A stretch of 64,000 nucleotides of DNA from Filibacter tadaridae. GTDB taxonomy: Bacteria > Bacillota > Bacilli > Bacillales_A > Planococcaceae. Location of the stretch: positions 372,001-436,000 of the forward strand of contig NZ_UXAV01000042.1 in NCBI RefSeq assembly GCF_900609045.1, given 5' to 3'. Shown piece by piece: positions 26,753-36,941 of the stretch (position 1 is the first letter of the stretch; each line of letters begins with the position of its first letter). A program made the position numbers and the translations under genes. The notes under the pieces were generated by a model. The model was given only the letters and a program-made list of their open reading frames with translations, was not told the DNA's origin and made no database searches.

Positions 26753-28873
26753 TTATTTAGTTTCGTTTTTAGCAGCTTTTTCTTTTTCTTCAAGAATAAC
26801 TGTTTTACGTGAAAGGTTTACACGTCCTTGGTTATCAATTTCAATTACTTTGACGAACATTTCCTCGCCCATTTTCAGAACGTCTTCTACTGCTTTCGTA
26901 CGCTCTTCGGCAATTTCAGAAATATGAAGAAGCCCGTCTTTACCTGGGAACAGTTCAAGGAATGCACCGAATTTCTCAATACGCTTCACTTTTGCCATGT
27001 AATATTCGCCAACTTTAGCTTCGCGAACGATATTTTCAATCATTGCTTTCGCTTTGTTGTTCATATCGTTATTTGGCGAAGAGATATAAATCGTACCGTC
27101 TTGCTCTGTATCGATTTTAACACTTGTCTCTTCAATGATTTTATTGATAACTTTTCCGCCTGGTCCAATGACGTCGCGGATTTTGTCAGGATTGATTTTG
27201 ATGACAATAATTTTCGGCGCGTATGCAGAAAGCTCCGTACGCGGTTCTGCAATTGCAGTAATCATGTGATTCAAGATTTTTAAACGGCCAATTTTAGCTT
27301 GTGCCAATGCTTCTTCTAAAATTTGACGGGATAGACCTTCGATTTTAATATCCATTTGAAGTGCGGTAATACCGTTTTCAGTACCCGCTACTTTAAAGTC
27401 CATATCGCCGAGATGGTCTTCCATTCCTTGTATGTCGGAAAGAACAGAGTAGTTTTCCCCTTTTTTCACAAGGCCCATTGCAATACCCGCAACTGGCGCT
27501 TTTAGCGGTACACCCGCGTCCATCATTGCCATTGTCGAAGCACAAATGGAAGCCTGTGAAGATGAACCATTCGATTCCAATACTTCCGCTACAAGGCGGA
27601 TTGTGTAAGGGAAGTTTGTGTCATTTGGAAGAACTGCCGAAAGCGCACGTTCACCTAGTGCACCGTGACCGATTTCTCGACGTCCCGGTCCGCGGATTGG
27701 ACCTGTTTCCCCAACACTGAAGTTCGGGAAGTTGTAATGATGCATGAAGCGTTTTGTTTCCTCCAGGCCAAGACCATCGATAATTTGCACTTCACCGAGT
27801 GCACCTAGTGTACAAATACTGAGTGCTTGTGTCTGACCACGTGTAAATAGCCCTGAACCGTGCGTACGTGGAAGGATTCCGACTTCCGATGCTAGTGGGC
27901 GAATTTCTTCCAGTCCACGACCATCGGGACGGATTTTCTCGTCAGTAATAAGGCGACGGACTTCTTCTTTAACGATTTGATCCAATATACCTTTCACTTG
28001 TTTCATTGTCGTTTCGTCCGCTTCGTTTTCTTTATAGCGGTCGACTACTTCTTTTTTCACTGCATTAATCGCATCTTCACGCGCATGCTTTTCCTGTGTT
28101 TGAATCGCGTTGATAAGATTCGTTTCACAACTATTTTTTATGTCGTTCATAAGTGTTTCGTCAAGTTTGAAGAGTTCAATTTCCATTTTTTCTTTGCCGA
28201 CTTCAGCAACAATCATCTCTTGGAATTCAATGAGTTTAATGATTTCCGTATGTCCAAACATAATTGCTTCCAAAACGACATCTTCTGCTACTTCTTTAGC
28301 CCCTGCTTCAACCATGTTGATAGCATCTTTGGTCCCTGCGACAACTAAGTCAAGATCACTTTGTTCCAATTGTGCCGGTGTCGGATTCACAACGAATTGG
28401 CCGTTGATGCGTCCAATTTGAACACCCGCAATCGGTCCTTCAAACGGAATATCTGAAATGGATAATGCAAGTGAAGAACCAAGCATCGCAGCCATTTCGG
28501 ATGTGCAATCCTGATCGACCGATAGTACCATTGAGATGACTTGTACATCATTACGGAAACCATCGGCAAATAGCGGACGAATTGGACGGTCAATCAGACG
28601 GCTCGTTAAAACTGCCTTATCTGAAGGTCTTCCTTCACGTTTAAGAAAACCACCTGGAATCTTCCCGACAGCATACATACGTTCTTCATAATTTACTGTA
28701 AGCGGGAAGAAGTCTAGTCCCCTCGAATTTTTTGAAGCCGTTGCTGTTGAAAGTATTGATGTATCGCCATAGCGTACAAGTGCTGCTCCGTTAGCTTGTT
28801 TTGCAAGTTGACCAACTTCAATCGTTAACGGTCTTCCTGCCCAATCAAGTGTATATACTTTTTTACCTGTCAT
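26753..28873 (-). CDS. pnp: Polyribonucleotide nucleotidyltransferase (PNPase)
   Basis: The phosphorolytic 3'-5' exoribonuclease (706 residues). Two RNase PH domains (the second with [14 protein letters not shown] and [10 protein letters not shown]), a KH domain ([16 protein letters not shown] near residue 558) and a C-terminal S1 domain ([12 protein letters not shown]) are in order. The ATG at 28873 is used because GGAGAGGGG precedes it; the upstream ATG at 28891 lies on that ribosome site. The leader has a short inverted repeat (28929-28934 with 28946-28951); many pnp genes are autoregulated through their leaders. Confidence 0.97.
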   Translation of the reverse strand: MTGKKVYTLDWAGRPLTIEVGQLAKQANGAALVRYGDTSILSTATASKNSRGLDFFPLTVNYEERMYAVGKIPGGFLKREGRPSDKAVLTSRLIDRPIRPLFADGFRNDVQVISMVLSVDQDCTSEMAAMLGSSLALSISDIPFEGPIAGVQIGRINGQFVVNPTPAQLEQSDLDLVVAGTKDAINMVEAGAKEVAEDVVLEAIMFGHTEIIKLIEFQEMIVAEVGKEKMEIELFKLDETLMNDIKNSCETNLINAIQTQEKHAREDAINAVKKEVVDRYKENEADETTMKQVKGILDQIVKEEVRRLITDEKIRPDGRGLEEIRPLASEVGILPRTHGSGLFTRGQTQALSICTLGALGEVQIIDGLGLEETKRFMHHYNFPNFSVGETGPIRGPGRREIGHGALGERALSAVLPNDTNFPYTIRLVAEVLESNGSSSQASICASTMAMMDAGVPLKAPVAGIAMGLVKKGENYSVLSDIQGMEDHLGDMDFKVAGTENGITALQMDIKIEGLSRQILEEALAQAKIGRLKILNHMITAIAEPRTELSAYAPKIIVIKINPDKIRDVIGPGGKVINKIIEETSVKIDTEQDGTIYISSPNNDMNNKAKAMIENIVREAKVGEYYMAKVKRIEKFGAFLELFPGKDGLLHISEIAEERTKAVEDVLKMGEEMFVKVIEIDNQGRVNLSRKTVILEEKEKAAKNETK

Positions 28874-29030
28874 TATTGAACCCCTCTCCATATTCCAGCC
28901 TAAACTGCATACGTTGTATGTATTACTAGTAGTGTATCAAAAAAGACACTACCATGTGTACTAATTCGGCGTTTATTCGAAAAAGAAGGACAAAAAGCGC
29001 CCACTTTCTAGGTTTTTCTTGTGTACAAAG

Positions 29031-29056
29031 AAAAAAAGCGGGCAAGGCCCGCTTTT
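29031..29056 (-). terminator. Terminator after rpsO
   Basis: A 10-bp perfect stem AAAAGCGGGC/GCCCGCTTTT (29034-29043 with 29047-29056) with T residues following on the minus strand. Confidence 0.93.
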
Positions 29057-29069
29057 CATAGTCATCCTA

Positions 29070-29339
29070 TTAACGGCGTAGGCCGAGTTTAGTAATAAGA
29101 TCACGGTAACGCTGAACTTCGTTTTCACGTAAGTATCTCAAAAGTCTTTTACGTGTTCCGATCATTTTGTAAAGACCACGACGTGAGTGATGATCTTTCT
29201 TATGAAGACGGAAATGCTCAGTCAGTGTATTGATCTCTTCAGTAAGGATAGCGACTTGTACGTCAGCTGATCCAGTGTCAGTATCATGAATTTTGAATTC
29301 ATTGATCAATTCGTTTTTACGTTCTTGTGATATAGCCAT
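29070..29339 (-). CDS. rpsO: 30S ribosomal protein S15
   Basis: S15 binds the three-way junction of the central 16S rRNA domain (89 residues, the standard length). It carries the family block [20 protein letters not shown]. The ATG at 29339 gives MAISQERK; seven codons upstream are open but include the ribosome site GGAGGTG. It has its own promoter and a structured leader. Confidence 0.97.
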   Translation of the reverse strand: MAISQERKNELINEFKIHDTDTGSADVQVAILTEEINTLTEHFRLHKKDHHSRRGLYKMIGTRKRLLRYLRENEVQRYRDLITKLGLRR

Positions 29340-29430
29340 CCTATTCACCTCCACTTTCAAAGTATCCCCAATTTCCTAGCAAACGTTGGTGATTCGCTTT
29401 GCCACGAAACGGTTCGTGCACTTTGGCACA
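29340..29430 (-). promoter_or_regulatory. Structured rpsO leader, candidate S15 autoregulatory RNA
   Basis: The leader holds two hairpins in the RNA: CACGAA/TTCGTG (around 29403-29418) within an outer GCCA/TGGC pairing, and GCAAA/TTTGC (around 29378-29402), before the ribosome site. S15-binding leaders of independent design are known in Bacillota rpsO genes. The hairpins are seen; the regulatory role is inferred. Confidence 0.4.
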
Positions 29431-29435
29431 TCTTT

Positions 29436-29464
29436 ATAATACCATGCACTTTATCGGAATGCAA
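29436..29464 (-). promoter_or_regulatory. SigA-type promoter for rpsO
   Basis: TTGCAT (29459-29464), a 17-bp spacer and TATTAT (29436-29441) on the minus strand, placed in the ribF-rpsO gap. The -35 begins just downstream of the ribF stop. Confidence 0.7.
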
Positions 29465-29473
29465 CAATCAACC

Positions 29474-30415
29474 TTATGCATTCAGTACCTCTTTTGCACG
29501 TTTTTTATCGTTTTCCATCTCTTCAATTAATGCTTCCGCTGATTTGAATGCAAGCTCCGGACGAAGATAGGCAATCCAATCTACCGCCACTTCTTTATCA
29601 TACAAATCTCCGTCAAAGTCCAGCACATGAACTTCCACCACAGCTTGTATGTCCCCCGGATTATGGAATGTCGGTTTGACACCAACACTTGATACACCAT
29701 CCAACGTCTTGCCGTCAAATGAGAAACGGACAGCGTAGACACCATTGGCTGGTAAAACCGTGTCTTTGTCAGGTTCAACGTTCGCTGTCGGAAAACCGAG
29801 TAGTCTGCCTCGTTTTTCGCCGTGGACAACATTCCCCACTGTGCGGAACGACCTGCCTAAAAGAGTTGCCGTTTCTTCTACATTGCCTTCTGAGAGGAGT
29901 TGACGGATACGTGTGCTGGATACTTTTTCGCCGCCATCAGTCACTTTCTCAACAATTGTCGTTCCGTACATATCTTCAGACAGTGCAGCCATTTCCACCA
30001 TTGTTCCCGCGCCTTTTGATCCGAATGAGAAATCGAATCCAGCGGTTACATGTTTGACATTTAGTCCTTTAATAAAAATATCGATGAATTGTTGTGGTGA
30101 AAGTGATGCCAACGACCAATCGAATGTAACAACGAAAAGTGCATCGATTCCCATAGCGCGTAACAATCTGACCTTTTCAGGTTGTTGTGTGATATAGCCC
30201 ACTTTATGTTCACCGCCACCAAAGAGATGGGATGGATGAGGGTCAAACGTCATGACAGCTGACTTTAGTCCAAGTTCTTTTGCTTTTCGTTTCGCTTCAT
30301 AAATAACACTTTGATGTCCTTTATGTAACCCATCAAAGAAACCGACCGCAAGTGAATAATCGTCGTTACTATCTATTGTCACATTTCCTGGATAGTGCAA
30401 TTTGTATATGTTCAT
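29474..30415 (-). CDS. ribF: Bifunctional riboflavin kinase / FAD synthetase
   Basis: Phosphorylates riboflavin to FMN and adenylates FMN to FAD (313 residues; named ribC in B. subtilis). The N-terminal nucleotidyltransferase domain has GFFDGLHKGHQ (near residue 27) and the STRIRQLL segment; the C-terminal flavokinase has GRLLGFPTANV. It starts 12 bp after truB at the distal end of the nusA-infB block, its usual place. No FMN riboswitch is present near it. Confidence 0.97.
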   Translation of the reverse strand: MNIYKLHYPGNVTIDSNDDYSLAVGFFDGLHKGHQSVIYEAKRKAKELGLKSAVMTFDPHPSHLFGGGEHKVGYITQQPEKVRLLRAMGIDALFVVTFDWSLASLSPQQFIDIFIKGLNVKHVTAGFDFSFGSKGAGTMVEMAALSEDMYGTTIVEKVTDGGEKVSSTRIRQLLSEGNVEETATLLGRSFRTVGNVVHGEKRGRLLGFPTANVEPDKDTVLPANGVYAVRFSFDGKTLDGVSSVGVKPTFHNPGDIQAVVEVHVLDFDGDLYDKEVAVDWIAYLRPELAFKSAEALIEEMENDKKRAKEVLNA

Positions 30416-30427
30416 TGATTCGCCTCC

Positions 30428-31339
30428 TTATCTGTTGCGTGGAAACATCTTTTCAGGCTTCATAAGACCAGGCTTGGTAGGGTGCCTCCTGTATATGGCA
30501 ATCGCTTTATCTTCTTTTACGAAAACAATCGGTTGTCCGTCTTCTAGTAGTGGATGTTCCGGTAATACTTGTCCGTTCAGCACTTTATCATACATATCAT
30601 CTTCAATTTCTACTGATATGAAATTAGTCAGCGCATCTTCCATTGGACGCATAATTGTCGAGATTCGTCCCTCTTCTTGTAGTTCCCTTACTTCGTCAAG
30701 TGTTCGACAGTCGGGCTGCTTGTATGTTCCTGAAGCTGTTCGAATGAGTGCCGCCATATGGGCTGGATACCCGAGCAACTCCCCGATTTGTACAGCGAGT
30801 GTCCGGATATACGTACCTTTACCACATGCAATTCGGATGCGAAACGTAATTTCTTCCCCTTCATACAGCTCTGCTGAATCTAACAATTCAAGTTCATGGA
30901 TACTGACTGTTCGACTCGGACGTTCGACTTCAATTCCTTTTCTCGCATACTCATACAGTTTACGTCCATTTACTTTAACAGCCGAATACATAGGGGGTAT
31001 TTGCTTAATATCCCCCGTAAGTTGCTGCAATACTTGTTCAAGTTGAGCGCGGGAAAACTTCTTTTCACTTAAATCTGAAGCAACCACTTCACCATCAGCA
31101 TCTTCTGTTTCAGTCGATTTTCCAATCGAAACAACTGCAACATATTCTTTTCCAGAATCTGTTACATATTCCGCCACTTTCGTTGCTTGTCCGATACAGA
31201 TGGGCAACACACCTTCAACATTCGGGTCAAGTGTACCAGTATGTCCCACTTTTTTTGTTCCAAGAATCTTCCTCAATTTGAATACACAGTCGTGTGAGGT
31301 CATCCCTTTTTCTTTCCATAACGGAAGTATGCCATTCAT
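30428..31339 (-). CDS. truB: tRNA pseudouridine-55 synthase
   Basis: Makes pseudouridine at position 55 of the tRNA T-loop (304 residues). The catalytic aspartate is D38 in HTGTLDPNVEGVL. The ATG at 31339 is chosen because AAGGGG precedes it; an in-frame ATG at 31357 lies on that ribosome site. It is separated from rbfA by a strong hairpin. Confidence 0.96.
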   Translation of the reverse strand: MNGILPLWKEKGMTSHDCVFKLRKILGTKKVGHTGTLDPNVEGVLPICIGQATKVAEYVTDSGKEYVAVVSIGKSTETEDADGEVVASDLSEKKFSRAQLEQVLQQLTGDIKQIPPMYSAVKVNGRKLYEYARKGIEVERPSRTVSIHELELLDSAELYEGEEITFRIRIACGKGTYIRTLAVQIGELLGYPAHMAALIRTASGTYKQPDCRTLDEVRELQEEGRISTIMRPMEDALTNFISVEIEDDMYDKVLNGQVLPEHPLLEDGQPIVFVKEDKAIAIYRRHPTKPGLMKPEKMFPRNR

Positions 31340-31384
31340 GTAATAACCCCTTTTCAAGGCGATAGAAAACCGATCTATGTAAAG

Positions 31385-31424
31385 GGAGGAAGCCGGAAAG
31401 TCCTTCTGGACACCGACTTCCTCC
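31385..31424 (-). terminator. Strong hairpin between rbfA and truB
   Basis: A 12-bp stem with one G-U pair (31385-31396 with 31413-31424) and an inner GTCC/GGAC pairing. The minus strand continues CTTTACAT, so the U-tract is weak. It may attenuate truB-ribF relative to the upstream genes or protect the 3' end of rbfA mRNA. Confidence 0.55.
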
Positions 31425-31438
31425 GTTTTTCATGCATT

Positions 31439-31783
31439 TTACTCTTCGTCTTTTACTTGTTTAAGGAGCGATTCGATACGAGTACCGTATGCAACCGATT
31501 CATCAAAGGTAAATTCGATTTCCGGTGTCTTCCGGAGTTTAATCCGTTGACCAATTTCAGTTCGGATAAAACCTTTTGCTTTCATCAAGCCCTTTAGTGA
31601 ATCTTCCTTTTCCGAGTCTTTACCAAGAACAGAGATGTAAATTGTTGCCTGTTGAAGGTCACCGGTCACTTCAACATCAGTCACAGTGACAAACCCTATT
31701 CTCGGATCTTTCACCTTGTTTCTGATGATATCGCCCAGTTCCTTCTTCATCTGTTCTGCAACACGGTTAGCACGCATTGTCAT
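31439..31783 (-). CDS. rbfA: Ribosome-binding factor A
   Basis: A small KH-like 30S maturation factor (114 residues) with the family segments [15 protein letters not shown] and [23 protein letters not shown]. It acts on the 16S rRNA 5' region. It lies between ylxP and truB in the nusA-infB block, as in B. subtilis. Confidence 0.96.
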   Translation of the reverse strand: MTMRANRVAEQMKKELGDIIRNKVKDPRIGFVTVTDVEVTGDLQQATIYISVLGKDSEKEDSLKGLMKAKGFIRTEIGQRIKLRKTPEIEFTFDESVAYGTRIESLLKQVKDEE

Positions 31784-31805
31784 GGATGGTCACCCCGATT
31801 CTGTT

Positions 31806-32084
31806 TCAATAATAGTCGAGCATTAGGTTGGCCATTTCCCATTCCGGATTTGACTCTAGAAGGCGAATTGCTCGCCGCACTTCACGCTCAGCCGCATCTT
31901 TCGATGAAGCGGTAGCAACGAGCGCAATAGTCGTCCGTTGCCATAGATTCTGATGGTCAATTTCTGCAATAGAGACATTATAGGAATTCTTCACCCTGTC
32001 CGTCATCCGTTTTAGAACAGACCGCTTCTGTTTTAAAGAAGCCGCTTCCGGAATGAAGAACGAGCATTCCGCATAGACGATCAT
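31806..32084 (-). CDS. ylxP: DUF503 protein YlxP
   Basis: A 92-residue protein of the DUF503/YlxP family, with the recognisable stretch [25 protein letters not shown] split over residues 14-38. Its function is not firmly established; it is found almost always beside rbfA and infB, and a role with ribosome maturation has been proposed. It overlaps the infB stop by 4 bp (ATGA), so it is translationally coupled. Confidence 0.93.
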   Translation of the reverse strand: MIVYAECSFFIPEAASLKQKRSVLKRMTDRVKNSYNVSIAEIDHQNLWQRTTIALVATASSKDAAEREVRRAIRLLESNPEWEMANLMLDYY

Positions 32085-34519
32085 ACGCGTTTAATTTCTT
32101 CCATCACGTAAGCTTCAATGATGTCGCCTTCTTTAATATCGTCAAAGTTTTTAATCGTGATACCACATTCATAGCCTTTTGCAACTTCTTTTGCATCGTC
32201 TTTGAAGCGTTTCAACGTATCCAGTTCACCTTCGAAGACAACGATATTGTCGCGCAGGATACGTACGCTGGAATCACGGGTAATTTTACCGTCTGTTACA
32301 TAGCTTCCCGCAATCGTACCAACTTTAGACACTTTAAACGTTTCTCGTACTTCAACTTGGCCAATGACTTTTTCCTCGAACTCAGGATCAAGCATTCCCT
32401 TCATCGCGAATTCGATTTCTTCGATTACTTTATAGATGACGCGATGTAATCTAATATCAACGCCTTCTTGATCTGCAGCACGTTTTGCATTGACGTCAGG
32501 ACGAACGTTAAATCCAATAACAATTGCATTTGATGCAGCTGCAAGTGAGATATCCGACTCATTAATCGCACCGGCACCTGTATGGATGATTTTCACGTTG
32601 ACGCCCTCTACTTCGATTTTCATCAGTGAGGCTGCCATTGCTTCAACCGTTCCTTGTACGTCTGCTTTGACGATTAGGTTCAATTCTTTCATTTCGCCTT
32701 GTTTCATCTGATCAAATAAGTTATCAAGTGTCACACGTGTTTTTTCAACACGGTGTTCCTGAAGTGCTTCTCCCGCTCTCGATTCACCAATTTGACGTGC
32801 AGTTTTCTCATCTTCGAAGACTACGAAGCGATCACCAGCTTGTGGCACATCACTTAAACCAGTGATTTCAACAGGTGTAGAAGGGCCCGCTTCTTTAACG
32901 CGGCGTCCAATATCGCTTACCATTGCACGAACTTTACCATACGTGTTTCCGACAACTATCGGATCCCCAATATGAAGCGTTCCGTCTTGAACGAGTAGCG
33001 TTGCAACTGAGCCACGACCACGGTCCAATTTCGCTTCAATTACCGTTCCTCGTGCACGAATGTCCGGATTTGCTTTCAATTCTCCAACTTCAGCAACAAG
33101 TAGTACCATTTCTATTAGCTGCTCAATTCCATCTCCTGTAAGAGCGGAAATCGGCACGAAAATAGTGTCGCCACCCCATGCTTCAGATACGAGACCATGC
33201 TCTGTCAATTCCTGCATAACTCGATCCGGATTAGCGGATGGTTTATCCATTTTGTTCACTGCAACGATAATTGGAACTTCTGCTGCTTTAGCGTGATTAA
33301 TGGCTTCGACAGTTTGTGGCATGACGCCATCGTCAGCTGCAACAACAAGTATAGTAATATCCGTCACTTTTGCGCCACGTGCACGCATCGTTGTGAAAGC
33401 TGCGTGACCTGGTGTATCCAAGAACGTAATTTTTTTACCATTGTCATTTATTTGATAGGCACCGATATGCTGAGTGATACCACCCGCTTCGCCTTGTGTA
33501 ACTTTTGTATTTCGAATGGAGTCTAGAAGAGTCGTTTTACCATGATCGACGTGACCCATGATTGTAACTACAGGCGGGCGTTCTGTTTGTCCTTCTTCCG
33601 CTACCGCTTCTTCTGGTTCTTCAAAGTAAATTTCAAGATCAGTCACATCAATACGGATTTCTTCTTCTACTTCAACTCCGTAATCTGTACAAATCAGCTC
33701 AATTGCATCTTTGTCCAATTCCTGATTGATTGTCGCCATGACACCAAGCATGAATAGCTTTTTAATAATCTCAGACGGTTCGCGTCCTAGTTTCTGTGCA
33801 AGTTCGCCAACAGAAAGTGATTCGTAAAAAGTGATTTTCTCCGGAAGTGGTTGTTCCACTTTCGGTTGTGGAGCTGGACGGTATCTTCTTCTACCTTGGT
33901 TTATGCCCCGTGCCGGTGGACGTCCACCACGACCGCCTGAGCGATTCGGACCGCCGGAAGCAGGACGACCGCCACTTGCAGGTCGGTTTTGACCGCCTGT
34001 TACGGGACGGTTTTGGCTGCCCGTTGCAGGACGGCTTTGACCGCCTGTTGTTGCGGGACGGCTTTGGCTGCTGTTTGCAGGTCGGTTTTGACCACTATTT
34101 GCGGGACGGTTTTGGCTGCCGTTTGCAGGGCGGTTTTGACCACTATTTGCGGGACGGTTTTGGCCGCCGTTTGCAGGGCGGTTTTGACCACTATTTGCGG
34201 GACGGCTTGAGCCGCCCGTTGTTGTTGTTGTATTTTTCGAATTTGGTCTTGACTGGTTCGATTTCTGGCCAGCAGTATTACCTGCCGGACGTGCGGTTTT
34301 CGATGCTTCTTTTTTATCCATAGTTTTCACGTCCGCTTTCGGTGCCTGTTGCACAGTTTTGTTTTTTGTGAATTTCTTATCTAAGCTTGAAACTGCTTCT
34401 TTGTCTAATGTCGACATATGATTTGTCACAGTAACATTTATTTTCCCAAGCTCTTCAATGACTTCTCTACTTGTCCGATTCACTTGTTTGGCGTATTCGT
34501 GTACCCGTATTTTCGTCAT
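32081..34519 (-). CDS. infB: Translation initiation factor IF-2
   Basis: The GTPase that delivers initiator tRNA to the ribosome (812 residues). Order: an N-terminal IF2N domain ([12 protein letters not shown]), a long Asn/Arg/Pro/Gly repeat linker, a second IF2N domain ([15 protein letters not shown]), then the G domain with [17 protein letters not shown] and NKMD, and C-terminal domains II-IV. The ATG at 34519 follows GGGGGTGGG; 20 open codons upstream are rejected. Its start lies inside the end of ylxQ (53-bp overlap). Confidence 0.96.
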   Translation of the reverse strand: MTKIRVHEYAKQVNRTSREVIEELGKINVTVTNHMSTLDKEAVSSLDKKFTKNKTVQQAPKADVKTMDKKEASKTARPAGNTAGQKSNQSRPNSKNTTTTTGGSSRPANSGQNRPANGGQNRPANSGQNRPANGSQNRPANSGQNRPANSSQSRPATTGGQSRPATGSQNRPVTGGQNRPASGGRPASGGPNRSGGRGGRPPARGINQGRRRYRPAPQPKVEQPLPEKITFYESLSVGELAQKLGREPSEIIKKLFMLGVMATINQELDKDAIELICTDYGVEVEEEIRIDVTDLEIYFEEPEEAVAEEGQTERPPVVTIMGHVDHGKTTLLDSIRNTKVTQGEAGGITQHIGAYQINDNGKKITFLDTPGHAAFTTMRARGAKVTDITILVVAADDGVMPQTVEAINHAKAAEVPIIVAVNKMDKPSANPDRVMQELTEHGLVSEAWGGDTIFVPISALTGDGIEQLIEMVLLVAEVGELKANPDIRARGTVIEAKLDRGRGSVATLLVQDGTLHIGDPIVVGNTYGKVRAMVSDIGRRVKEAGPSTPVEITGLSDVPQAGDRFVVFEDEKTARQIGESRAGEALQEHRVEKTRVTLDNLFDQMKQGEMKELNLIVKADVQGTVEAMAASLMKIEVEGVNVKIIHTGAGAINESDISLAAASNAIVIGFNVRPDVNAKRAADQEGVDIRLHRVIYKVIEEIEFAMKGMLDPEFEEKVIGQVEVRETFKVSKVGTIAGSYVTDGKITRDSSVRILRDNIVVFEGELDTLKRFKDDAKEVAKGYECGITIKNFDDIKEGDIIEAYVMEEIKRV
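33960..34215. repeat. 24/48-bp tandem repeat encoding the IF-2 linker
   Basis: About ten copies of an octapeptide close to NRPAN(S/G)(G/S)Q. At the DNA level 24-bp units alternate in two versions, making a 48-bp higher-order unit; 34093-34140 and 34141-34188 differ at one base. The repeat keeps other frames open on both strands, which explains several long shadow frames here. Confidence 0.9.
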
Positions 34520-34844
34520 TAGCCCACCCCCGATTGTATTCGTTGAGTAGCCCGGACAATTTACCGGCAAAACCGGCATCCGTTACCGCGAGTACAACCC
34601 GCGACTCTTTTCCGATTGCATGCCCAAGATCTTCTCGACTCCCAAAGACATGCTTCTCAACGTTGTAAGAATTACTTTTATCAGTCAGTTTTTTCATCGT
34701 ATTTTTAGACGCATCCTCGGATATGATCACTAGATGCGCGTTACCAGAACGAATTTCCCGAACGACCAACTCTTCACCCGTTATAAGCAATCTTGCACGC
34801 GCAGCCATACCAAGCATTTGAAAAATACGTTTTGAATCTGTCAT
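34467..34844 (-). CDS. ylxQ: L7Ae-family ribosomal-like protein YlxQ
   Basis: A kink-turn RNA-binding protein of the L7Ae/L30e type (125 residues; relatives are near 100). The family core is clear in [17 protein letters not shown] and the following [19 protein letters not shown]. The last ~25 residues ([20 protein letters not shown]) extend past the usual end and are encoded over the start of infB. It starts 4 bp within the end of ylxR. Confidence 0.9.
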   Translation of the reverse strand: MTDSKRIFQMLGMAARARLLITGEELVVREIRSGNAHLVIISEDASKNTMKKLTDKSNSYNVEKHVFGSREDLGHAIGKESRVVLAVTDAGFAGKLSGLLNEYNRGWANDENTGTRIRQTSESDK

Positions 34845-35119
34845 TTCAAAGCCTCCCGGCGGATTGCATGAAGAAGATCGTCATATACCTGATCAGGTAT
34901 GGCCGTTCCAAGCTGACCTTCGATCGACCTGTTACGACGAGCGGTTTCGACTGCTTCTTCGGATTTCGACACATATGTCCCCCGGCCTGATTTCTTGCCT
35001 GTGAGATCGACTGAGACGTCCCCTTCTTTCGGACGAACAATCCGGATCATTTCTTTTTTCGGGAACATCCCGCCGGTTGCCGCGCATTTACGTAAAGGTA
35101 TTTTTTTCGTGTTAGCCAT
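34841..35119 (-). CDS. ylxR: YlxR (RnpM), RNA-binding protein
   Basis: A 92-residue DUF448 protein. The signature RKCAATGGMFPKKEMIRIVR and the GRGTYVS segment are present. In B. subtilis it binds RNase P RNA and modulates its activity (RnpM). It lies between nusA and ylxQ, overlapping ylxQ by 4 bp. Confidence 0.93.
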   Translation of the reverse strand: MANTKKIPLRKCAATGGMFPKKEMIRIVRPKEGDVSVDLTGKKSGRGTYVSKSEEAVETARRNRSIEGQLGTAIPDQVYDDLLHAIRREALK

Positions 35120-35138
35120 GTGCGTTCATCCTTCCTAA

Positions 35139-36311
35139 TCAGTCTTCTGCGTCCATGTACAAGTCAATCGGTTCAATAATTTCTTTTTCTGTAGATAGCT
35201 CTTCATCGAAATAAGGATCTTCACTGCTGTTTTCAATAGCTTCCTGATCTTGATGTTCAGGCGGATAAATACCCAATTCACGGGCATCTGTTTCACTCTT
35301 AATGTCAATTTTCCAACCTGTTAATTTCGCTGCAAGTCTTGCATTTTGTCCACGTTTCCCAATTGCAAGAGATAACTGGTAATCCGGTACGACAACTGTC
35401 GTGGATCTTTCCTCTTCCTTCACTTGTACATCAAGCACTTTTGAAGGGCTGAGCGCATTCGCAACGAAAATGACTGGGTCTTCATCCCATTCAACAATAT
35501 CGATTTTTTCACCACTCAACTCGTTTGAGATAGATTGGACACGTGCTCCTCTTCCACCTACACATGAACCGACTGGATCAACTTCCTCGTTATTGGAATG
35601 AACCGAAATTTTCGAGCGATCTCCCGCTTCTCTTGCAATTGACTTAATTTCAACAGTTCCATCAAATATTTCCGGCACTTCTAGTTCAAACAATCTACGA
35701 AGTAGTCCGGGATGTGTTCTTGAAACAAAAACTTGTGGTCCACGAGACGTTTTTTCGACTTTTGTAATATACACTTTTATGCGATCGTGGGGTTTAAACG
35801 ATTCTGTTGGTATCTGTTCACCAATTGGCAAGACCGCTTCCACTTTTCCAAGACCGACGTATAAATTCCGCGCATCGAGCCGTTCGATAATGCCGTTAAC
35901 AATATCATCTTCCCGGTCCACATATTCTTCGTAAATCAAACCACGTTCAGCTTCACGTACACGCTGTGTTACGACCTGTTTTGCAGTTTGTGCTGCAATA
36001 CGGCCGAAGTCCCGAGGCGTCACTTCTTCCTCGACTATATCTTCCAACTCGTATGCAGGGTTGATTTTCTGTGCATCTTCAAGCGAAATTTGTAGCCGTG
36101 TATCTTCTGTTTCTTCCACGACGTCTTTTCGGGAATAGACTTTCATCGTCCCTTTGTCCAAATTCAGGTCGACTCGCACATTTTGCGCCTGGTTAAAGTT
36201 CCGTTTATAAGCTGTTACAAGTGCTGCTTCAATCGCGTCCACTATTACGTCTCTTGAAATGCCTTTTTGCTTTTCAAGTGCAACTAGTGCATCGAGTAGC
36301 TCACTACTCAT
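35139..36311 (-). CDS. nusA: Transcription termination/antitermination factor NusA
   Basis: The RNA polymerase-binding elongation factor (390 residues). N-terminal polymerase-binding domain, S1 domain (around 135-200), and two KH domains ([19 protein letters not shown] near 245 and [20 protein letters not shown] near 315), followed by an acidic tail slightly longer than in B. subtilis (371). It starts 21 bp after rimP. The hairpin in the operon leader fits NusA-stimulated attenuation of its own operon. Confidence 0.97.
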   Translation of the reverse strand: MSSELLDALVALEKQKGISRDVIVDAIEAALVTAYKRNFNQAQNVRVDLNLDKGTMKVYSRKDVVEETEDTRLQISLEDAQKINPAYELEDIVEEEVTPRDFGRIAAQTAKQVVTQRVREAERGLIYEEYVDREDDIVNGIIERLDARNLYVGLGKVEAVLPIGEQIPTESFKPHDRIKVYITKVEKTSRGPQVFVSRTHPGLLRRLFELEVPEIFDGTVEIKSIAREAGDRSKISVHSNNEEVDPVGSCVGGRGARVQSISNELSGEKIDIVEWDEDPVIFVANALSPSKVLDVQVKEEERSTTVVVPDYQLSLAIGKRGQNARLAAKLTGWKIDIKSETDARELGIYPPEHQDQEAIENSSEDPYFDEELSTEKEIIEPIDLYMDAED

Positions 36312-36332
36312 TTAAATCACTCCTATATTCAA

Positions 36333-36809
36333 TTATGCGGAAAAATCGATTGCCAAACGGGCCAACGCAATTTTTTCCTTGTCAATCAATACAACTACTT
36401 TTCTCGTCTTAATACGTATTTCAACTTCTGCGGTGTCTGCATTGGATGCGAGTAAGTAGCCTTCGAATTCCTTCATGCCATCAATAGGTTCATACGTTTT
36501 AATAAATACAAATTGCCCGATGGCTTTCTGAAAGTCTTCTTCTTTTTTCAGCGGACGCTCAGCACCAGGTGACGACACTTCTAAAAAATAGTTTTGTGAA
36601 ATTGGGTCGGTGCGGTCAAGTTCTTCACTTAATCGTTCACTCACTTGAGCACATTGATCAATATCAATCAGCCCTTCAGAGTTATCAATATAAACTCTTA
36701 AAAACCAGTCTTTTCCTTCTTTTACAAATTCGATATCAACAAGCTCCAGTTCCAAGTCATTTACAATCGGACTGACGAGGTTTTCGACTTCATCCGTAAT
36801 TTTACTCAT
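36333..36809 (-). CDS. rimP: Ribosome maturation factor RimP
   Basis: A 30S assembly factor of 158 residues with the family blocks [20 protein letters not shown] and [15 protein letters not shown]. It is the first gene of the nusA-infB operon. Its leader of about 90 nt contains a terminator hairpin downstream of a good promoter. Confidence 0.96.
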   Translation of the reverse strand: MSKITDEVENLVSPIVNDLELELVDIEFVKEGKDWFLRVYIDNSEGLIDIDQCAQVSERLSEELDRTDPISQNYFLEVSSPGAERPLKKEEDFQKAIGQFVFIKTYEPIDGMKEFEGYLLASNADTAEVEIRIKTRKVVVLIDKEKIALARLAIDFSA

Positions 36810-36849
36810 CTTAACCCTCCCGAAATCTCAGTAAAGTACAGAACAACAG

Positions 36850-36875
36850 AAAAGAGCGGGAGAACCCACTCTTTT
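36850..36875 (-). terminator. Terminator/attenuator in the rimP-nusA leader
   Basis: An 11-bp stem with one G-U pair (36850-36860 with 36865-36875), loop of 4 nt, then TTTTCTGTTGTTC on the minus strand. It can end polC transcripts, but it also lies downstream of the promoter at 36905-36933, so it is inside the rimP leader. A flanking GTTGTTC/GAACAAC repeat (36896-36902, 36841-36847) surrounds it. Confidence 0.8.
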
Positions 36876-36904
36876 TGCGCAAGACTATTACAAAAGTTGT
36901 TCCT

Positions 36905-36933
36905 AGCATACCATAACCAAAAAGTAGTTGCAA
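36905..36933 (-). promoter_or_regulatory. SigA-type promoter for the rimP-nusA-infB operon
   Basis: TTGCAA (36928-36933), a 17-bp spacer and TATGCT (36905-36910) on the minus strand, starting 8 bp past the polC stop. Transcription would begin near 36898. Confidence 0.65.
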
Positions 36934-36941
36934 ATAATCAA

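Noticed and set aside
33847-34323. Plus-strand 158-codon frame and others over the infB repeat
   Set aside because: The 24-bp repeat keeps all frames free of stops. Low-complexity output and no ribosome site; infB explains the region.
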